A DNA stretch of 64,000 bases from positions 372,001 to 436,000 of the forward strand of contig NZ_JAMGSI010000001.1 in assembly GCF_023516715.1 (NCBI RefSeq), written 5' to 3'. The notes under the pieces are model-generated. The model did no database searches, was not told the DNA's origin, and saw only the letters and a list, made by a program, of their open reading frames with translations. Below, one piece after another: positions 45,673-55,049 of the stretch. This DNA comes from Akkermansia massiliensis (GTDB taxonomy: Bacteria; Verrucomicrobiota; Verrucomicrobiia; Verrucomicrobiales; Akkermansiaceae). Within the stretch, counting starts at the first letter, position 1. The number at the start of each line of letters is the position of its first letter. Made by a program: the position numbers and the translations under genes.

Positions 45673-47826
45673 ATGTCGTCTTTTGAATTAAATTCCTCCT
45701 TCAAGCCCTCCGGGGACCAGGAGCAGGCCATCGGCAAGCTGCTCAAGTCTCTGGAGGCGGGCAACAAGCACCAGGGCCTGCTGGGGGTGACCGGGAGCGG
45801 CAAGACGTTCACGATGGCGAATCTGATCGCCCGGATGAACAGGCCCACGCTGGTGATTTCCCACAACAAGACGCTCGCCGCGCAGCTTCACTCGGAGCTG
45901 AAAAGCTTTTTCCCGAATAACGCGGTGGATTACTACGTTTCCTATTTCGACTATTACCAGCCGGAGGCGTACATCGCCAGTTCCGACACTTATATCGAGA
46001 AGGATTCCGCCATCAATGACGAGCTGGACCGCCTGAGCCTGAACGCCATGAATTCCCTGATGACGCGCCGGGACGTGATTGTGGTGGCGTCCGTCTCCTG
46101 CATTTACGGCCTGTCCACCCCGGAAGATTACCGTAACCTGACCCTGCGCATTCGTGAGGGAGACATCATGGACCGGGACGTGTTCCTCCGGCAGCTGGTG
46201 GAACGCCTGTTTGAGCGGCAGGATTTTGATTTTACCCGCGGCACGTTCCGCGTGCGCGGGGAGGTGGTGGAGGTGTTTCCCGCCTATTCGGAAGGGGAGG
46301 CGATCCGCGTGGAGTTTTTCGGAGACGAGGTGGAACGGGTTTCCCTGATTGATTCCACCTCCGGCCGCGTGCGGGAACGGCTGGGGAGTTACACCTTTTT
46401 CCCGGCCAAGCAGTACGTGGCCGCTCCGGAAAAACGGGCCGCGGCGCTTAAGGCCATCCGGGCGGAGCTGGAGGACCGCGTGGGATGGTTTGAGAAGCAT
46501 GGGCGTCTTTTGGAAGCGCAGCGCCTGAAACTGCGTACGGATTACGATCTGGAGCTGATTGAAGAACTGGGCTTCTGCAAGGGGATTGAGAATTATTCCC
46601 GCCATCTTTCCGGCCGCCTGCCGGGCAGTTCCCCCTCCACGCTGCTGGATTTCTTCCCCAAGGATTCCCTGACCCTGATTGATGAAAGCCATGTGGCCGT
46701 GCCCCAGCTGGGCGGCATGTACGAGGGGGACCGCAGCCGCAAGAATATTCTGGTGGAGCATGGCTTCCGCCTGCCCAGCGCGCTGGACAACAGGCCGTTG
46801 AAATTCCATGAGTTCATGGAGAGGCAGAACCAGATCGTGTACGCCTCCGCTACGCCGGGGCCGTTTGAGCTGGTGAACTGCCGTGCGGACAACAAGACTT
46901 ATATTCCCGTGCGCCGTGCCGCCAGGTCCGGGGAAAAGGCGCCGGAAGGCTTCAAGGGGATTCTGTTCACTTCCCCCAAGGATATCCGCGTCACTCCCAG
47001 CCCGTCTACGGAACCGGTGGAGAAGTTTGATCCCACGAAGCGTTCCACACCCCTGATTGTGGAGCAGATTATCCGTCCCACCGGCCTGCTGGAGCCGAAG
47101 ATCACCATCCGTCCCCTGAAAGGGCAGATTGACGAGACGATTGCCCTGTGCAACGAGCGCGTTGCCAAGAATGAACGCGTGCTGGTCACGACGCTGACCA
47201 AGAAGACGGCGGAAGACCTGACGGAGTACCTGAAGGGGGTGGGGCTGAAGGTTTCCTACATTCATGCGGATGTGGACGCGATTGAGCGCGTGGAGATTCT
47301 GCGCGCCCTGCGTGCCCGGAGGATAGACGTTCTGGTGGGCATCAACCTGCTCAGGGAGGGGCTGGATTTGCCGGAAGTCTCCCTGGTGTGCATTCTGGAT
47401 GCGGACAAGGAAGGTTTCCTGCGCAATGAAACGTCCCTGGTGCAGACGGCGGGCCGCGCCGCGCGCCATTTGAACGGGGAGTGCGTCCTGTTTGCGGATG
47501 TAATGACGGATTCCATCAAGCGGCTGATTGAGCTGACGGATTACCGCCGGGGCATTCAGGAGAAGTACAACCTGGAGCACGGCATTGTTCCCCAGACGGT
47601 GAGCCGGTCCGAACAGGGGCAGTTGAAACTGTATGCGGAAGAGGATGAAGAGTCCTTCCGCGTGACGGAGGACGAGGCCGGGTACGGGCTGGAAGAGCGC
47701 ATTGCCAGGTTGGAGGCGGAAATGAAGGAGGCGGCCTCCCATCTGGAATTTGAACGCGCCGCCCTGATCCGGGATGAAATCAGGCAAATGCGCGAAGGCG
47801 GTAAAAAAGAGCAGGGCATTCCTTGA
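45673..47826 (+). CDS. uvrB: Excinuclease ABC subunit B
   Basis: 717 residues. Damage-verification helicase of nucleotide excision repair, working with UvrA and UvrC. Walker A is GVTGSGKTFT near residue 38; the beta-hairpin YYVSYFDYYQPEAY, the DESHV helicase motif II, VGINLLREGLDLPE and the QTAGRAARH motif VI follow, and the UvrC-binding domain IARLEAEMKEAASHLEFERAALIRDEIR closes the protein. The start MSSFELNSSFKPSGDQ is supported by the family N-terminus. TATACT (45654-45659) lies only 13 nt upstream, so the mRNA may be nearly leaderless. Confidence 0.97.
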   Translation: MSSFELNSSFKPSGDQEQAIGKLLKSLEAGNKHQGLLGVTGSGKTFTMANLIARMNRPTLVISHNKTLAAQLHSELKSFFPNNAVDYYVSYFDYYQPEAYIASSDTYIEKDSAINDELDRLSLNAMNSLMTRRDVIVVASVSCIYGLSTPEDYRNLTLRIREGDIMDRDVFLRQLVERLFERQDFDFTRGTFRVRGEVVEVFPAYSEGEAIRVEFFGDEVERVSLIDSTSGRVRERLGSYTFFPAKQYVAAPEKRAAALKAIRAELEDRVGWFEKHGRLLEAQRLKLRTDYDLELIEELGFCKGIENYSRHLSGRLPGSSPSTLLDFFPKDSLTLIDESHVAVPQLGGMYEGDRSRKNILVEHGFRLPSALDNRPLKFHEFMERQNQIVYASATPGPFELVNCRADNKTYIPVRRAARSGEKAPEGFKGILFTSPKDIRVTPSPSTEPVEKFDPTKRSTPLIVEQIIRPTGLLEPKITIRPLKGQIDETIALCNERVAKNERVLVTTLTKKTAEDLTEYLKGVGLKVSYIHADVDAIERVEILRALRARRIDVLVGINLLREGLDLPEVSLVCILDADKEGFLRNETSLVQTAGRAARHLNGECVLFADVMTDSIKRLIELTDYRRGIQEKYNLEHGIVPQTVSRSEQGQLKLYAEEDEESFRVTEDEAGYGLEERIARLEAEMKEAASHLEFERAALIRDEIRQMREGGKKEQGIP

Positions 47827-48030
47827 AGAATGCCTCTTTTCCCCTCCGGAACGGGAAAGCCCGGATGTTCCAGACCGGGACGGAGGCAATGACGCCATTT
47901 TTCCGGGATCATCGTGCCGATGATTGATTTTCAAGCGTTTTTCCCGGGAGAAATGTTCCGCGGCAATCGCTGCCAAAAACGGGGAACCCTTTTACGGAGA
48001 AGGCATGGGAGGTTGCCGCATTTCAAAAAA
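47827..48030. other. Intergenic, nothing recognised
   Basis: Between uvrB and the left repeat of switch E. No gene or clear signal is seen. Confidence 0.4.
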
Positions 48031-48045
48031 CGAATTGCTAATCCG
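48031..48045 (-). repeat. Inverted repeat E-left
   Basis: CGGATT-AGC-AATTCG on the minus strand; one mismatch to E-right in the outer arm. Confidence 0.8.
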
Positions 48046-48306
48046 GGGTCAAGGCCTGTTTTTTATAACAAGGGACTTATGCTGAATAGCCATGTCCTTA
48101 TTGAGAAACGTTCCCTTGTGGTGAAACCTTCCGGAATTGCATGACCGGCCTTTGGAGCGGCGCAAGCCTTTGCAGCCGTTGAAAAGCAGGTGTCTCGCTA
48201 CGATTCCCTGACTTTCAGGGAAAAAAGTTTTCTGCCGTTCCTGTTGATGTCCGGATGCCGCAAGGCTTGCGGCGCTCCCTGTGGCATGGAGTCCATTCCG
48301 TGCTAA

Positions 48307-48335
48307 TCCGTAACGGATTAGCAATCCGTTAGTTT
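48307..48335 (+). promoter_or_regulatory. Gene-side half promoter of the 48383 membrane protein (switch E)
   Basis: TAGTTT at 48330-48335 with the repeat as spacer; the -35 position (48307-48312) reads TCCGTA. Confidence 0.45.
48314..48328 (+). repeat. Inverted repeat E-right
   Basis: CGGATTAGCAATCCG, centre AGC. Confidence 0.8.
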
Positions 48336-48382
48336 ATCCGTCCAGGCGCCGGAGCGGCACTGGGTTCATTGACTGTGACGGA

Positions 48383-49972
48383 ATGATGTTTGGCGTATTC
48401 TTTTTCTTCGTGATTCTAGCTTCTCTGCTTGTTTTATGGCGCTGGCGTGCGGATGACTGCATGCTGCCGTGGAAGAAGGTGGTGGCTGCCTGCGGAATTT
48501 GCAGTGTCATTCTTTTCCCCCTGGGTCTCGTGTTCCGTGCGGATGGCCTGTGTTTCGGAACCTGGGAGGGCGCCGCATCCTCTATTGTCCAGTATGGAAT
48601 TTTTTTAATGGCTTTATGCCTGTCCGTACAGGCGTTGAATGGCGTGGTATGGTATGGCGCGCGCCATGAAACGGAGTGGAGCCCCTGGGGGAAATGGGGC
48701 GTCATGGCCGTTATTTCCATCGCCGTGCTGGCGTGGTGGTGGCATGCGGGTTCACAGTGTTCCTTTGATTTCCAATATCGCCAGTATCCCCAGATCGTCA
48801 GCGGACAGTATAATTTGATGCATACGCTGGCCCACACCCTGCTGTGCAAGGGTGTTTTAAGCGTCTGGCCGGAATTTCAGGCCATCGTTCTGGTTCAACT
48901 GGGGCTGCTGTTGTCCGTTTGCTTCATGATCGTTTCCTGGGCGGCGCGTGAACGGATGCGGGCGCTGATCGTGCTGGGAGCCGTCTTGCTGTGCCTGTTC
49001 CAGTTTGAGATGGTGACGACGGTGATCAAGGACGTTCCCTATTCCATTTTCCTGATGGCGCTTACGGTGGGATTATGCTCCTGGTTATTGGAAAAACGCA
49101 CCTCCGCCCTGTGGCTGATCGGTCTTGGGCTGGCCGGAACCGGGAGCCTGCGCTATGACGGAGCCGTTCCGTTTTTTCTTACTGTCGCGGCCCTGTCCGT
49201 CCATATGTTCCATCACCGTGAGGAATTCCGCCGCCTGGCGATTCCCGTGATAGGGGGAATTTGCTGCTGGCTGTTCGCTTTTCTCGTCCTTCCCTTTCTG
49301 ATGGATGCGGAAAGCGGCGCGTCCGGCACCAAGTATGCCAAGATGGCTCATGTGGTCTGTGATATTGTTGCAGAGGGCGGGAAGGTGAGTGACGGAGACA
49401 TGGAGCTGATTGAACGGGAAATCATGCCTAGGGACGTCATCATGAGGCAGTACCGCCTTTATGAAGATTCCCTGCATCCCGCAGTGTCAGCCGGGTACGG
49501 GCAGAAGTATCTCCACACGGGCCTGTTTGAGTCCTGGGAGACGGGAATGAAGTATGGGTTTGCGTGGACCTTGTCCGGCAAAGGGGAACTTGTCAGGAAT
49601 CTGTTTTTCTCCGTTTCTGCGGACAATCCCCTGCTGGCGGGGAAGATTCTTCTTCTGAACAGCCAGATGGTTTGGAACCTGCCTGCGGGCAATGTCAGGG
49701 ATATGCCGCAGCTTTCCCTGTTTTACGGCTGCGTGCTCAGCTTCCTCGTTTACGGAATGATGAAGAAAAAGGCGTATCTGATCCCTTTTGTGCCATTTTA
49801 CGGAGTGGTTCTGGCCATTGGCGCGGCGGCGACTACGTATGAAGTCCGCTATATGCTGCCTCTGGAATTGCTGTTCCCCGTCCTGCTGCTTTATTCCATC
49901 TCCTGCGCCAAAAGAGCGGATGTCCCGAAGGAGGGAGAGAAAAAGGAAGGCCGCCTTTCCTCCGGAATTTGA
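48383..49972 (+). CDS. Polytopic membrane protein, DUF6020/GT-C-like
   Basis: 529 residues with about 12 hydrophobic segments and one soluble loop (residues about 315-400). The N-terminal helix MMFGVFFFFVILASLLVLW starts directly. SQCSFDFQYRQYPQIVSGQYN and TVIKDVPYSIFLMAL resemble large membrane glycosyltransferases or O-antigen-type enzymes with the acidic residues on an outer loop (DUF6020-like). An envelope polysaccharide role is likely but unproven. It lies directly downstream of switch E, which would make it phase-variable. No neighbours of the same pathway are seen. Confidence 0.7.
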   Translation: MMFGVFFFFVILASLLVLWRWRADDCMLPWKKVVAACGICSVILFPLGLVFRADGLCFGTWEGAASSIVQYGIFLMALCLSVQALNGVVWYGARHETEWSPWGKWGVMAVISIAVLAWWWHAGSQCSFDFQYRQYPQIVSGQYNLMHTLAHTLLCKGVLSVWPEFQAIVLVQLGLLLSVCFMIVSWAARERMRALIVLGAVLLCLFQFEMVTTVIKDVPYSIFLMALTVGLCSWLLEKRTSALWLIGLGLAGTGSLRYDGAVPFFLTVAALSVHMFHHREEFRRLAIPVIGGICCWLFAFLVLPFLMDAESGASGTKYAKMAHVVCDIVAEGGKVSDGDMELIEREIMPRDVIMRQYRLYEDSLHPAVSAGYGQKYLHTGLFESWETGMKYGFAWTLSGKGELVRNLFFSVSADNPLLAGKILLLNSQMVWNLPAGNVRDMPQLSLFYGCVLSFLVYGMMKKKAYLIPFVPFYGVVLAIGAAATTYEVRYMLPLELLFPVLLLYSISCAKRADVPKEGEKKEGRLSSGI

Positions 49973-50059
49973 GCGTGCCGCACTGGTCCGGGAGGGGGAC
50001 CGGGCAGGTGGGGAAGCGTGCCATTTTAACCGGAAAAATGTTTCGGGGTCATTTTCCAC

Positions 50060-50087
50060 TTGCCAAGAGCGGATTGGCGCCTATACT
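50060..50087 (+). promoter_or_regulatory. Promoter of rpmI-rplT
   Basis: TTGCCA (50060-50065), 16 bp, TATACT (50082-50087). The ATG at 50097 lies 10 nt after the -10 box, predicting a leaderless or nearly leaderless mRNA. Confidence 0.6.
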
Positions 50088-50096
50088 CCTTCCACC

Positions 50097-50306
50097 ATGA
50101 CCCGCAAAGGTGGTATCAATAAAACTCGCAAGGCAGTCGCCAAGCGTTTCAAGGTTACCGGCACGGGCAAGGTACTGCGCCGTAAACAGGGTAAGCGCCA
50201 CATCCTCCAGAAGAAATCCAGCAAGCGCAAGCGTCAGCTTGGCAAGGTGGCTCTGGTGGACGAAACGCAAGTCTGGGCAGTCAAGCAGAACCTGCCTTTC
50301 GCCTAA
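50097..50306 (+). CDS. rpmI: 50S ribosomal protein bL35
   Basis: 69 residues, MTRKGGINKTRKAVAKRFKVTGTGKVLRRKQGKRHILQKKSSKRKRQLGK, the typical basic bL35 sequence. The start at 50097 is set by the family N-terminus; the frame is open upstream into the previous gene. It is followed by rplT as in most bacteria, but infC, which usually precedes it, is not here. Confidence 0.95.
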   Translation: MTRKGGINKTRKAVAKRFKVTGTGKVLRRKQGKRHILQKKSSKRKRQLGKVALVDETQVWAVKQNLPFA

Positions 50307-50338
50307 ACCGCGGAAACGCTCGACCAACGCCGAGCTTT

Positions 50339-50357
50339 CCCCCCGCTGAACGGGGGG
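50339..50357 (+). other. GC-rich hairpin between rpmI and rplT
   Basis: CCCCCCG (50339-50345) and CGGGGGG (50351-50357), loop CTGAA, with no T run. Possibly a processing, attenuation or L20-autoregulation element; not shown. Confidence 0.4.
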
Positions 50358-50455
50358 CCTTCATGCAGCCTTCTTCCAATGAGAAGATAAGAACAGGCGA
50401 GACTGCAGGGAGGTGAGGAAGAACAGTCTGTTCAAGATAGAAATAGAAATAAGCT

Positions 50456-50839
50456 ATGCCACGTGCCACTAATGGACCGGCCTCTCGCAAGCGCCGTAAG
50501 CGCATTCTCTTGCGTGCCAAGGGTTTCCGCGGTTTCCGCAGCAAACTCTTCCGCTACGCCAAGGATGCTGTTTACAAGGCTTGGCAGTATGAATACCGCG
50601 ACCGCAAGAGACGCAAGGGACAATTCCGCCGTCTCTGGATCGCCCGTATTTCCGCTGCCGTCCGCGACCGCGGTCTGACCTATTCCCGCTTTATGGAAGG
50701 CCTGAAAGCCGCCAACGTTGATCTGGACCGCAAGGTTCTTGCCGACCTGGCCGTCTCCGACGAAAAGGCTTTTGACGCCATCTTCGCCCAAGCGAAGAAA
50801 GCCATTGAAGCCAAGGATGGTGCCGCTCTCCGCGCCTAA
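50456..50839 (+). CDS. rplT: 50S ribosomal protein bL20
   Basis: 127 residues. Starts MPRATNGPASRKRRKRILLRAKGFRGFRSKLFRYAKDAVYKAWQYEYRDRKRRKGQFRRLWI, a canonical bL20, and is essential for early 50S assembly. It follows rpmI by 149 nt, a gap that holds a GC-rich hairpin, and is ended by a strong terminator. Confidence 0.97.
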   Translation: MPRATNGPASRKRRKRILLRAKGFRGFRSKLFRYAKDAVYKAWQYEYRDRKRRKGQFRRLWIARISAAVRDRGLTYSRFMEGLKAANVDLDRKVLADLAVSDEKAFDAIFAQAKKAIEAKDGAALRA

Positions 50840-50875
50840 GACGCAGCAGAGTCCATCTGTTCAGTAAACATTAAC

Positions 50876-50911
50876 AAACAGCCCCGGAGGTTAGCCTTCC
50901 GGGGCTGTTTT
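50876..50911 (+). terminator. Terminator of rpmI-rplT
   Basis: AAACAGCCCCGG (50876-50887) pairs with CCGGGGCTGTTT (50899-50910). Confidence 0.88.
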
Positions 50912-50968
50912 GCGTCTTCATGTCCGGGTGCGGAAAAAAACGTGAAATCCCGCCAGGGGAGGATTCGT

Positions 50969-51766
50969 TTATTCGGATTCGGCCGTTGCCTCCTTTTCCT
51001 TTTCCGCGCTGGCCAGCTCCTCCACCTTCCGCACCAGTCCATCCATGCTGCCGGAAGCGATTTTGTTCCCGTTGGCGTCCACCAGCACCAGGGAGGGGAT
51101 GGGACCGGGATAATTCTTGCGGATCAGAGGGCTTTCCTTGGAAAGGTTGTCCAGGTAGCCGAACAGGAAGACCGGCCACGGCATCTTATTGGAAACGGCC
51201 CATTTCTGGGCGCCTTCCAGCGCATGGTCCATGCTGCACAGGACTACTTCCAGATCCTTGCGGGGAGCGATTTTATCCCGGTACACCTCCAGGTTGCGCG
51301 GAAGGGAGGCCCTGCACGGGCCGCACCAGCTCGCGGAATAATACAGGATAAAATACCTGGCGTTCCATTTGCCGTCCATTTTGACGAACTTGCCGTCCTT
51401 TTCCCGGTAGGTCAGCCCTTTCAGCTGTTTGCCCAGGACTCCTTTCGGGATGACCATTTTAGCCAGCTCTGCATCCGTCTTGCCGACCAGCTCCTTGTGG
51501 AAGTCAATCCAGTCCAGGTCCTCCCTGGAAAGTTTTTTGAGGGGAAAGGGGATTTTCTTTTTCGTGAAGACGTTCTGCATGATCGCGTTGACGCTGTTCA
51601 AGCCGGCCAGCCTAGCCTGGAAGGTGGCGCCCGTTTCCTTGTTCGTCCAGGTCCGGGTCATGGAGGGGATGTCCGCTTCTTCCTGAGGCGCGGCGTGAAG
51701 AAAGGGCGTACAGGCTATCAATGCGGCTGCCGGAATGCCCGTCATGAGAAACTTGGAGACAATCAT
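50969..51766 (-). CDS. Secreted thioredoxin-like protein with SHD1-like N-terminal domain
   Basis: 265 residues. The signal peptide is MIVSKFLMTGIPAAALIACTPFLHA. Residues about 38-65 (TRTWTNKETGATFQARLAGL) resemble the SHD1/SLA1-homology domain found in Planctomycetes-Verrucomicrobia proteins. A TlpA/nucleoredoxin-type thioredoxin fold follows with WCGPC near residue 147 and the cis-Pro PIPSLVLVD. Periplasmic disulfide reductase or oxidase; partner unknown. The Glu-rich tail is unstructured. Confidence 0.85.
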   Translation of the reverse strand: MIVSKFLMTGIPAAALIACTPFLHAAPQEEADIPSMTRTWTNKETGATFQARLAGLNSVNAIMQNVFTKKKIPFPLKKLSREDLDWIDFHKELVGKTDAELAKMVIPKGVLGKQLKGLTYREKDGKFVKMDGKWNARYFILYYSASWCGPCRASLPRNLEVYRDKIAPRKDLEVVLCSMDHALEGAQKWAVSNKMPWPVFLFGYLDNLSKESPLIRKNYPGPIPSLVLVDANGNKIASGSMDGLVRKVEELASAEKEKEATAESE

Positions 51767-51889
51767 CTTTCGTTGTTATGGTGTTTTCTGCCGCATGTCC
51801 AGAATTTAAATGTTCCCTCTGTCATTAGGACATCCTTGAAGCTTGTCCGCCGGGAGGCGTCATGATAACCTGACCCACAAAGCACTACC

Positions 51890-53335
51890 ATGGATAGCAT
51901 TCTTTCCGTTCTTACCACCATTGCCATTATCTTCGGTGTGGTGATGTTGTTTAACTTCATGATTTTCATTCATGAACTGGGTCACTTTTTCGCCGCCCGC
52001 TGGCGCGGCCTGTACGTGGACAGGTTCCAAATCTGGTTTGGACGCCCCATCTGGAAAAAGACCGTCAACGGCGTGCAATGGGGGGTGGGCTGGATTCCGG
52101 CCGGCGGCTTCGTTTCCCTGCCGCAGATGGCTCCGATGGAGGCTATTGAAGGGAGAGCAGAGCTTCCCAAGGATTTGAAGCCCGTTACCCCCTTGGACAA
52201 GATCATCGTGGCCGCCGCCGGCCCCATCGCCTCTTTCCTGCTGGCCGTGTTTTTTGCCGTGGCCGTCTGGATGGTGGGCAAGCCTGATGTGGAGATGGGG
52301 GTGACTACGGTCGGCTTTGTTGCTCCGGACAGCCCTGCGGCCCAGTCCGGCATTCTGCCCGGCGACAGGATTGTGAAGGTGGACGGCCGCCCGGTGGACA
52401 AGTGGGCGGGCAATATGGAAGGCGTCCGGGAACTGATTATGCTGGGTGAGCATGACCAGGTAGTTTTTACGGTGCAGAGGCCTGGGCATGAAGGAGAGAT
52501 GGAAATTTCCTGCGGGTTCCGGATTCCGGAAACGTCCTGGTGGCAGCGCTCCGGCATGCGCCAGGTAGGGCTGATGCAGGCGATGCCCTGCGTCATCGGG
52601 GAAGTGCTTCCCAATTCTCCTGCCGACCAGGCCGGATTGAAGCCGGGCGACGTGGTGACGGCTGCCAACGGGGAACGCATCTGGAGCCCTGCGGCGCTGG
52701 ATGGGCTGTTGAAGAAGAATGAACCGCTTCTGCTGGACGTGACGGGCAAGGATGGCGCCGCGAGGCAGGTGAACATCCAGGGCAGGCTTCCGGAGAACTG
52801 GCACAACGGCGCGAACGGCTCCCTGCTCAAGGGCGCCCAGCCCATTCTGGGCGTAACCTGGGACCTCAGCTCCGTGGGCCGTGACGTAACTGTGCATCCT
52901 ACTCCGTGGGCGCAGATCAAGCAGAGTTTGAAATGGATGGGAGATACCCTGGCGAAGGTGGTGGCCCCCGGCAGCAGCGTGGGCGTGGAGCACCTCTCCG
53001 GCCCCGTGGGAATTGCCAACCAGTTTTACAAGATGTTCTCCCTGGAGGAAGGCTGGAAGCTGGCCCTGTGGTTCTCCGTGGTGCTGAACGTGAACTTGGC
53101 TATCCTGAACATCCTGCCTCTTCCTGTGGTGGACGGCGGCCACGTGGTGATGAACTCCATTGAGCTGGTTTTCCGCCGCCCCCTGAACGTGAAAGTGCTG
53201 GAATTCGTGCAGTTCGGCTTCGTCTTCCTGCTGATGGGCTTCTTCCTGTTCGTGACATTCAAGGACGTGGGGGATTTCTTTGGCAAGAAGCCGGACAAGC
53301 TGCCCACCCCGGTATTCAAGGCCGTGACGGATTAA
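51890..53335 (+). CDS. rseP: RseP-type site-2 metalloprotease
   Basis: 481 residues, M50 family. The zinc motif HELGH lies in FMIFIHELGHFFAARWRG near residue 28, and the distal membrane motif is LNILPLPVVDGGH. Two PDZ domains lie between (GFVAPDSPAAQSGILPGDRIVKVDG and EVLPNSPADQAGLKPGDVVTAANG). It cleaves transmembrane anti-sigma factors or signal-peptide remnants in the inner membrane. The next gene starts 34 nt downstream. An ATG at 51890 begins the first helix. Confidence 0.93.
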   Translation: MDSILSVLTTIAIIFGVVMLFNFMIFIHELGHFFAARWRGLYVDRFQIWFGRPIWKKTVNGVQWGVGWIPAGGFVSLPQMAPMEAIEGRAELPKDLKPVTPLDKIIVAAAGPIASFLLAVFFAVAVWMVGKPDVEMGVTTVGFVAPDSPAAQSGILPGDRIVKVDGRPVDKWAGNMEGVRELIMLGEHDQVVFTVQRPGHEGEMEISCGFRIPETSWWQRSGMRQVGLMQAMPCVIGEVLPNSPADQAGLKPGDVVTAANGERIWSPAALDGLLKKNEPLLLDVTGKDGAARQVNIQGRLPENWHNGANGSLLKGAQPILGVTWDLSSVGRDVTVHPTPWAQIKQSLKWMGDTLAKVVAPGSSVGVEHLSGPVGIANQFYKMFSLEEGWKLALWFSVVLNVNLAILNILPLPVVDGGHVVMNSIELVFRRPLNVKVLEFVQFGFVFLLMGFFLFVTFKDVGDFFGKKPDKLPTPVFKAVTD

Positions 53336-53369
53336 ACGCGGGCGGCGACCCTTGATACGGCTTGATTCC

Positions 53370-54755
53370 ATGAAGCAGTCACTGGCGGCGCGTTTCCTGT
53401 TCCGGGCGGTGGTGCTGGCGCTTCTCGTGTACGCCATGCTGCTCACCTGGTGGACCCCCTTCACCGGGGACAGCTTCATGCATTCCGTATTCGGGGCTGG
53501 CCACCGTCTTGCCTTCCAGCCCGTGCTGGAACGGTGCTGGTGGTCGTACATGAACTGGAATCCCCGCCTGGGGGAATTCCTGGCTGTCTTTACGGCCACG
53601 GCGGGGAAGTGGCTTTTCCTGGCCGTCAATCCCTTCGTGATTCTTTCCCTGGCCCTGATGATGTTTTACCTGGCGCGGGGAAGGAGGGTGAATTCCGGGC
53701 ACTGGCGGGATGTTCTGCTGTTTTCTGTGGGCGCCCTTCTTCTGCTCACGTCTTCATCCAGGCCGGGCATCACGATGTTCTGGCTGTCCGGAGGGACAAA
53801 CTATGCGTGGTCAGCCGCCGTCTGGCTGGGCTTCCTGTGCCTGTACCGCGGCTTATGGGCCGGGACCTCCCGGATTAAGGACAGGCCCTTTTCCTGGCTT
53901 TGGATAGGCGTGGCGGCTTTTGCCGCCGGGATGACCAACGAGAACCAGATTCCCGCTTCCCTGGGCATGCTGTTCCTGTACTGGCTGTATGCGCGTTGGA
54001 AGAGCCTGGCTCTTCCCCGCTGGTTCTTCGTCGGCTGGGGTTTTCATGCCCTGGGTGGCGCCTGCCTTCTGCTGGCTCCGGGAAACGGCGTGCGTCTTCA
54101 TTCGGAGACGGCGGGTGGCGCCGCCGTCCTTCACTCCTGGGCGGAGCGTTTCGGCGCCATTCCGGAACTGATGAATGCTTTTTACGAGTTCATGCCGCTT
54201 CCTAAAATCCTGCTGGCAGCCGTCGCCGTGGCCCTGACCCTGCTGACGTGGAGAAGAGGTTGGAAGACTTGGAAGGGGGCTTCTCTCCGCCGCATGTGCG
54301 TTTCCCTTCTGTTCATTCTGGTGGCCCATGCCATGGCAATCAGCTTTTTTGTGCGCGTGATTCCCGCTTGGCATGCCATGTTTTCCGCTACGGTGCTGAT
54401 GATGACGGGCATCCTGGGACTGTACGGGGTATGGATGGACGCCGCGCAGAGGCGTTGGATTCCTTCCTGCGTGCTGCTTGCGGCGGCCGGGCTGGCCCTG
54501 TGGGTATGCTCCGGGTATCTGGATGCCTTCCCGCGCATCCACCGCCAGTGCGAGGAACGGAAAATGTTCATCCGCCATGAACTGGAAAAGGGAGAGAGAA
54601 ACATTGCGGTCCCTCCTTATGAGCCCGTGCCTCTGGCTCCCTATGTTTCCGTGATGTGGCGCATGAGCAGCGGAGACCCGGATGAATTTATCAACCGTTC
54701 CATTGCCCGTTATCTGGGAATTGAAAGCATCCGGGTGGCTGTGCCTGAACATTGA
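53370..54755 (+). CDS. Polytopic membrane protein, DUF6056-like
   Basis: 461 residues with about 10-11 membrane helices. The ATG at 53370 is preferred to a TTG six codons earlier. Recognisable segments include WWTPFTGDSFMHSVFG, YMNWNPRLGEF, FWLSGGTNYAWSAAVWLGFL, FAAGMTNENQIPA and LLLAPGNGVRL. This is the pattern of DUF6056 proteins, GT-C-like glycosyltransferases with an Asp/Glu-Asn periplasmic loop. It probably adds sugars at the outer face of the inner membrane. The end extends into a soluble tail. It follows rseP closely but need not be functionally linked. Confidence 0.7.
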   Translation: MKQSLAARFLFRAVVLALLVYAMLLTWWTPFTGDSFMHSVFGAGHRLAFQPVLERCWWSYMNWNPRLGEFLAVFTATAGKWLFLAVNPFVILSLALMMFYLARGRRVNSGHWRDVLLFSVGALLLLTSSSRPGITMFWLSGGTNYAWSAAVWLGFLCLYRGLWAGTSRIKDRPFSWLWIGVAAFAAGMTNENQIPASLGMLFLYWLYARWKSLALPRWFFVGWGFHALGGACLLLAPGNGVRLHSETAGGAAVLHSWAERFGAIPELMNAFYEFMPLPKILLAAVAVALTLLTWRRGWKTWKGASLRRMCVSLLFILVAHAMAISFFVRVIPAWHAMFSATVLMMTGILGLYGVWMDAAQRRWIPSCVLLAAAGLALWVCSGYLDAFPRIHRQCEERKMFIRHELEKGERNIAVPPYEPVPLAPYVSVMWRMSSGDPDEFINRSIARYLGIESIRVAVPEH

Positions 54756-54900
54756 CCGTCTTTTTTGGCGAATAGCTGTTTTCCCGGCGCGGCCGTATTC
54801 CGGTGGAAACGGCGGCGCGGTAAAAGTCCGGCTGTTTTTATAAACCGCCCTCCGGCCATCTTTTCTTTACTCGAATGCCGGTGGAACAGGAATGCTCTTG

Positions 54901-54918
54901 CGGATCAATAATCCGATG
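54901..54918 (-). repeat. Inverted repeat F-left
   Basis: 18-bp copy; the 15-mer core is CGGATCAATAATCCG. Confidence 0.85.
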
Positions 54919-55049
54919 ATTGCATAAAATCTTTAATTAATATTAAATCTATTTATATTAAATACATTATATATATTTATATCTTGATATGAATCCCTCA
55001 ATACATGGAAAACAAAAAAGATATATTATTTAATTTTTAGTGTTTTCCA

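Larger units (their letters stand above)
48031..48328. other. Putative invertible segment, switch E (read as OFF)
   Basis: CGAATTGCTAATCCG (48031-48045) and CGGATTAGCAATCCG (48314-48328) are inverse copies with one mismatch and enclose 268 bp. TTGACC (48047-48052, minus strand) lies just inside the left copy and points away from the membrane protein gene. At the right copy the -35 position reads TCCGTA. Inversion would join TTGACC to TAGTTT over 17 bp. A further half site creates 9-bp arms GCTAATCCG and CGGATTAGC around TAA at 48302-48322. Confidence 0.6.
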
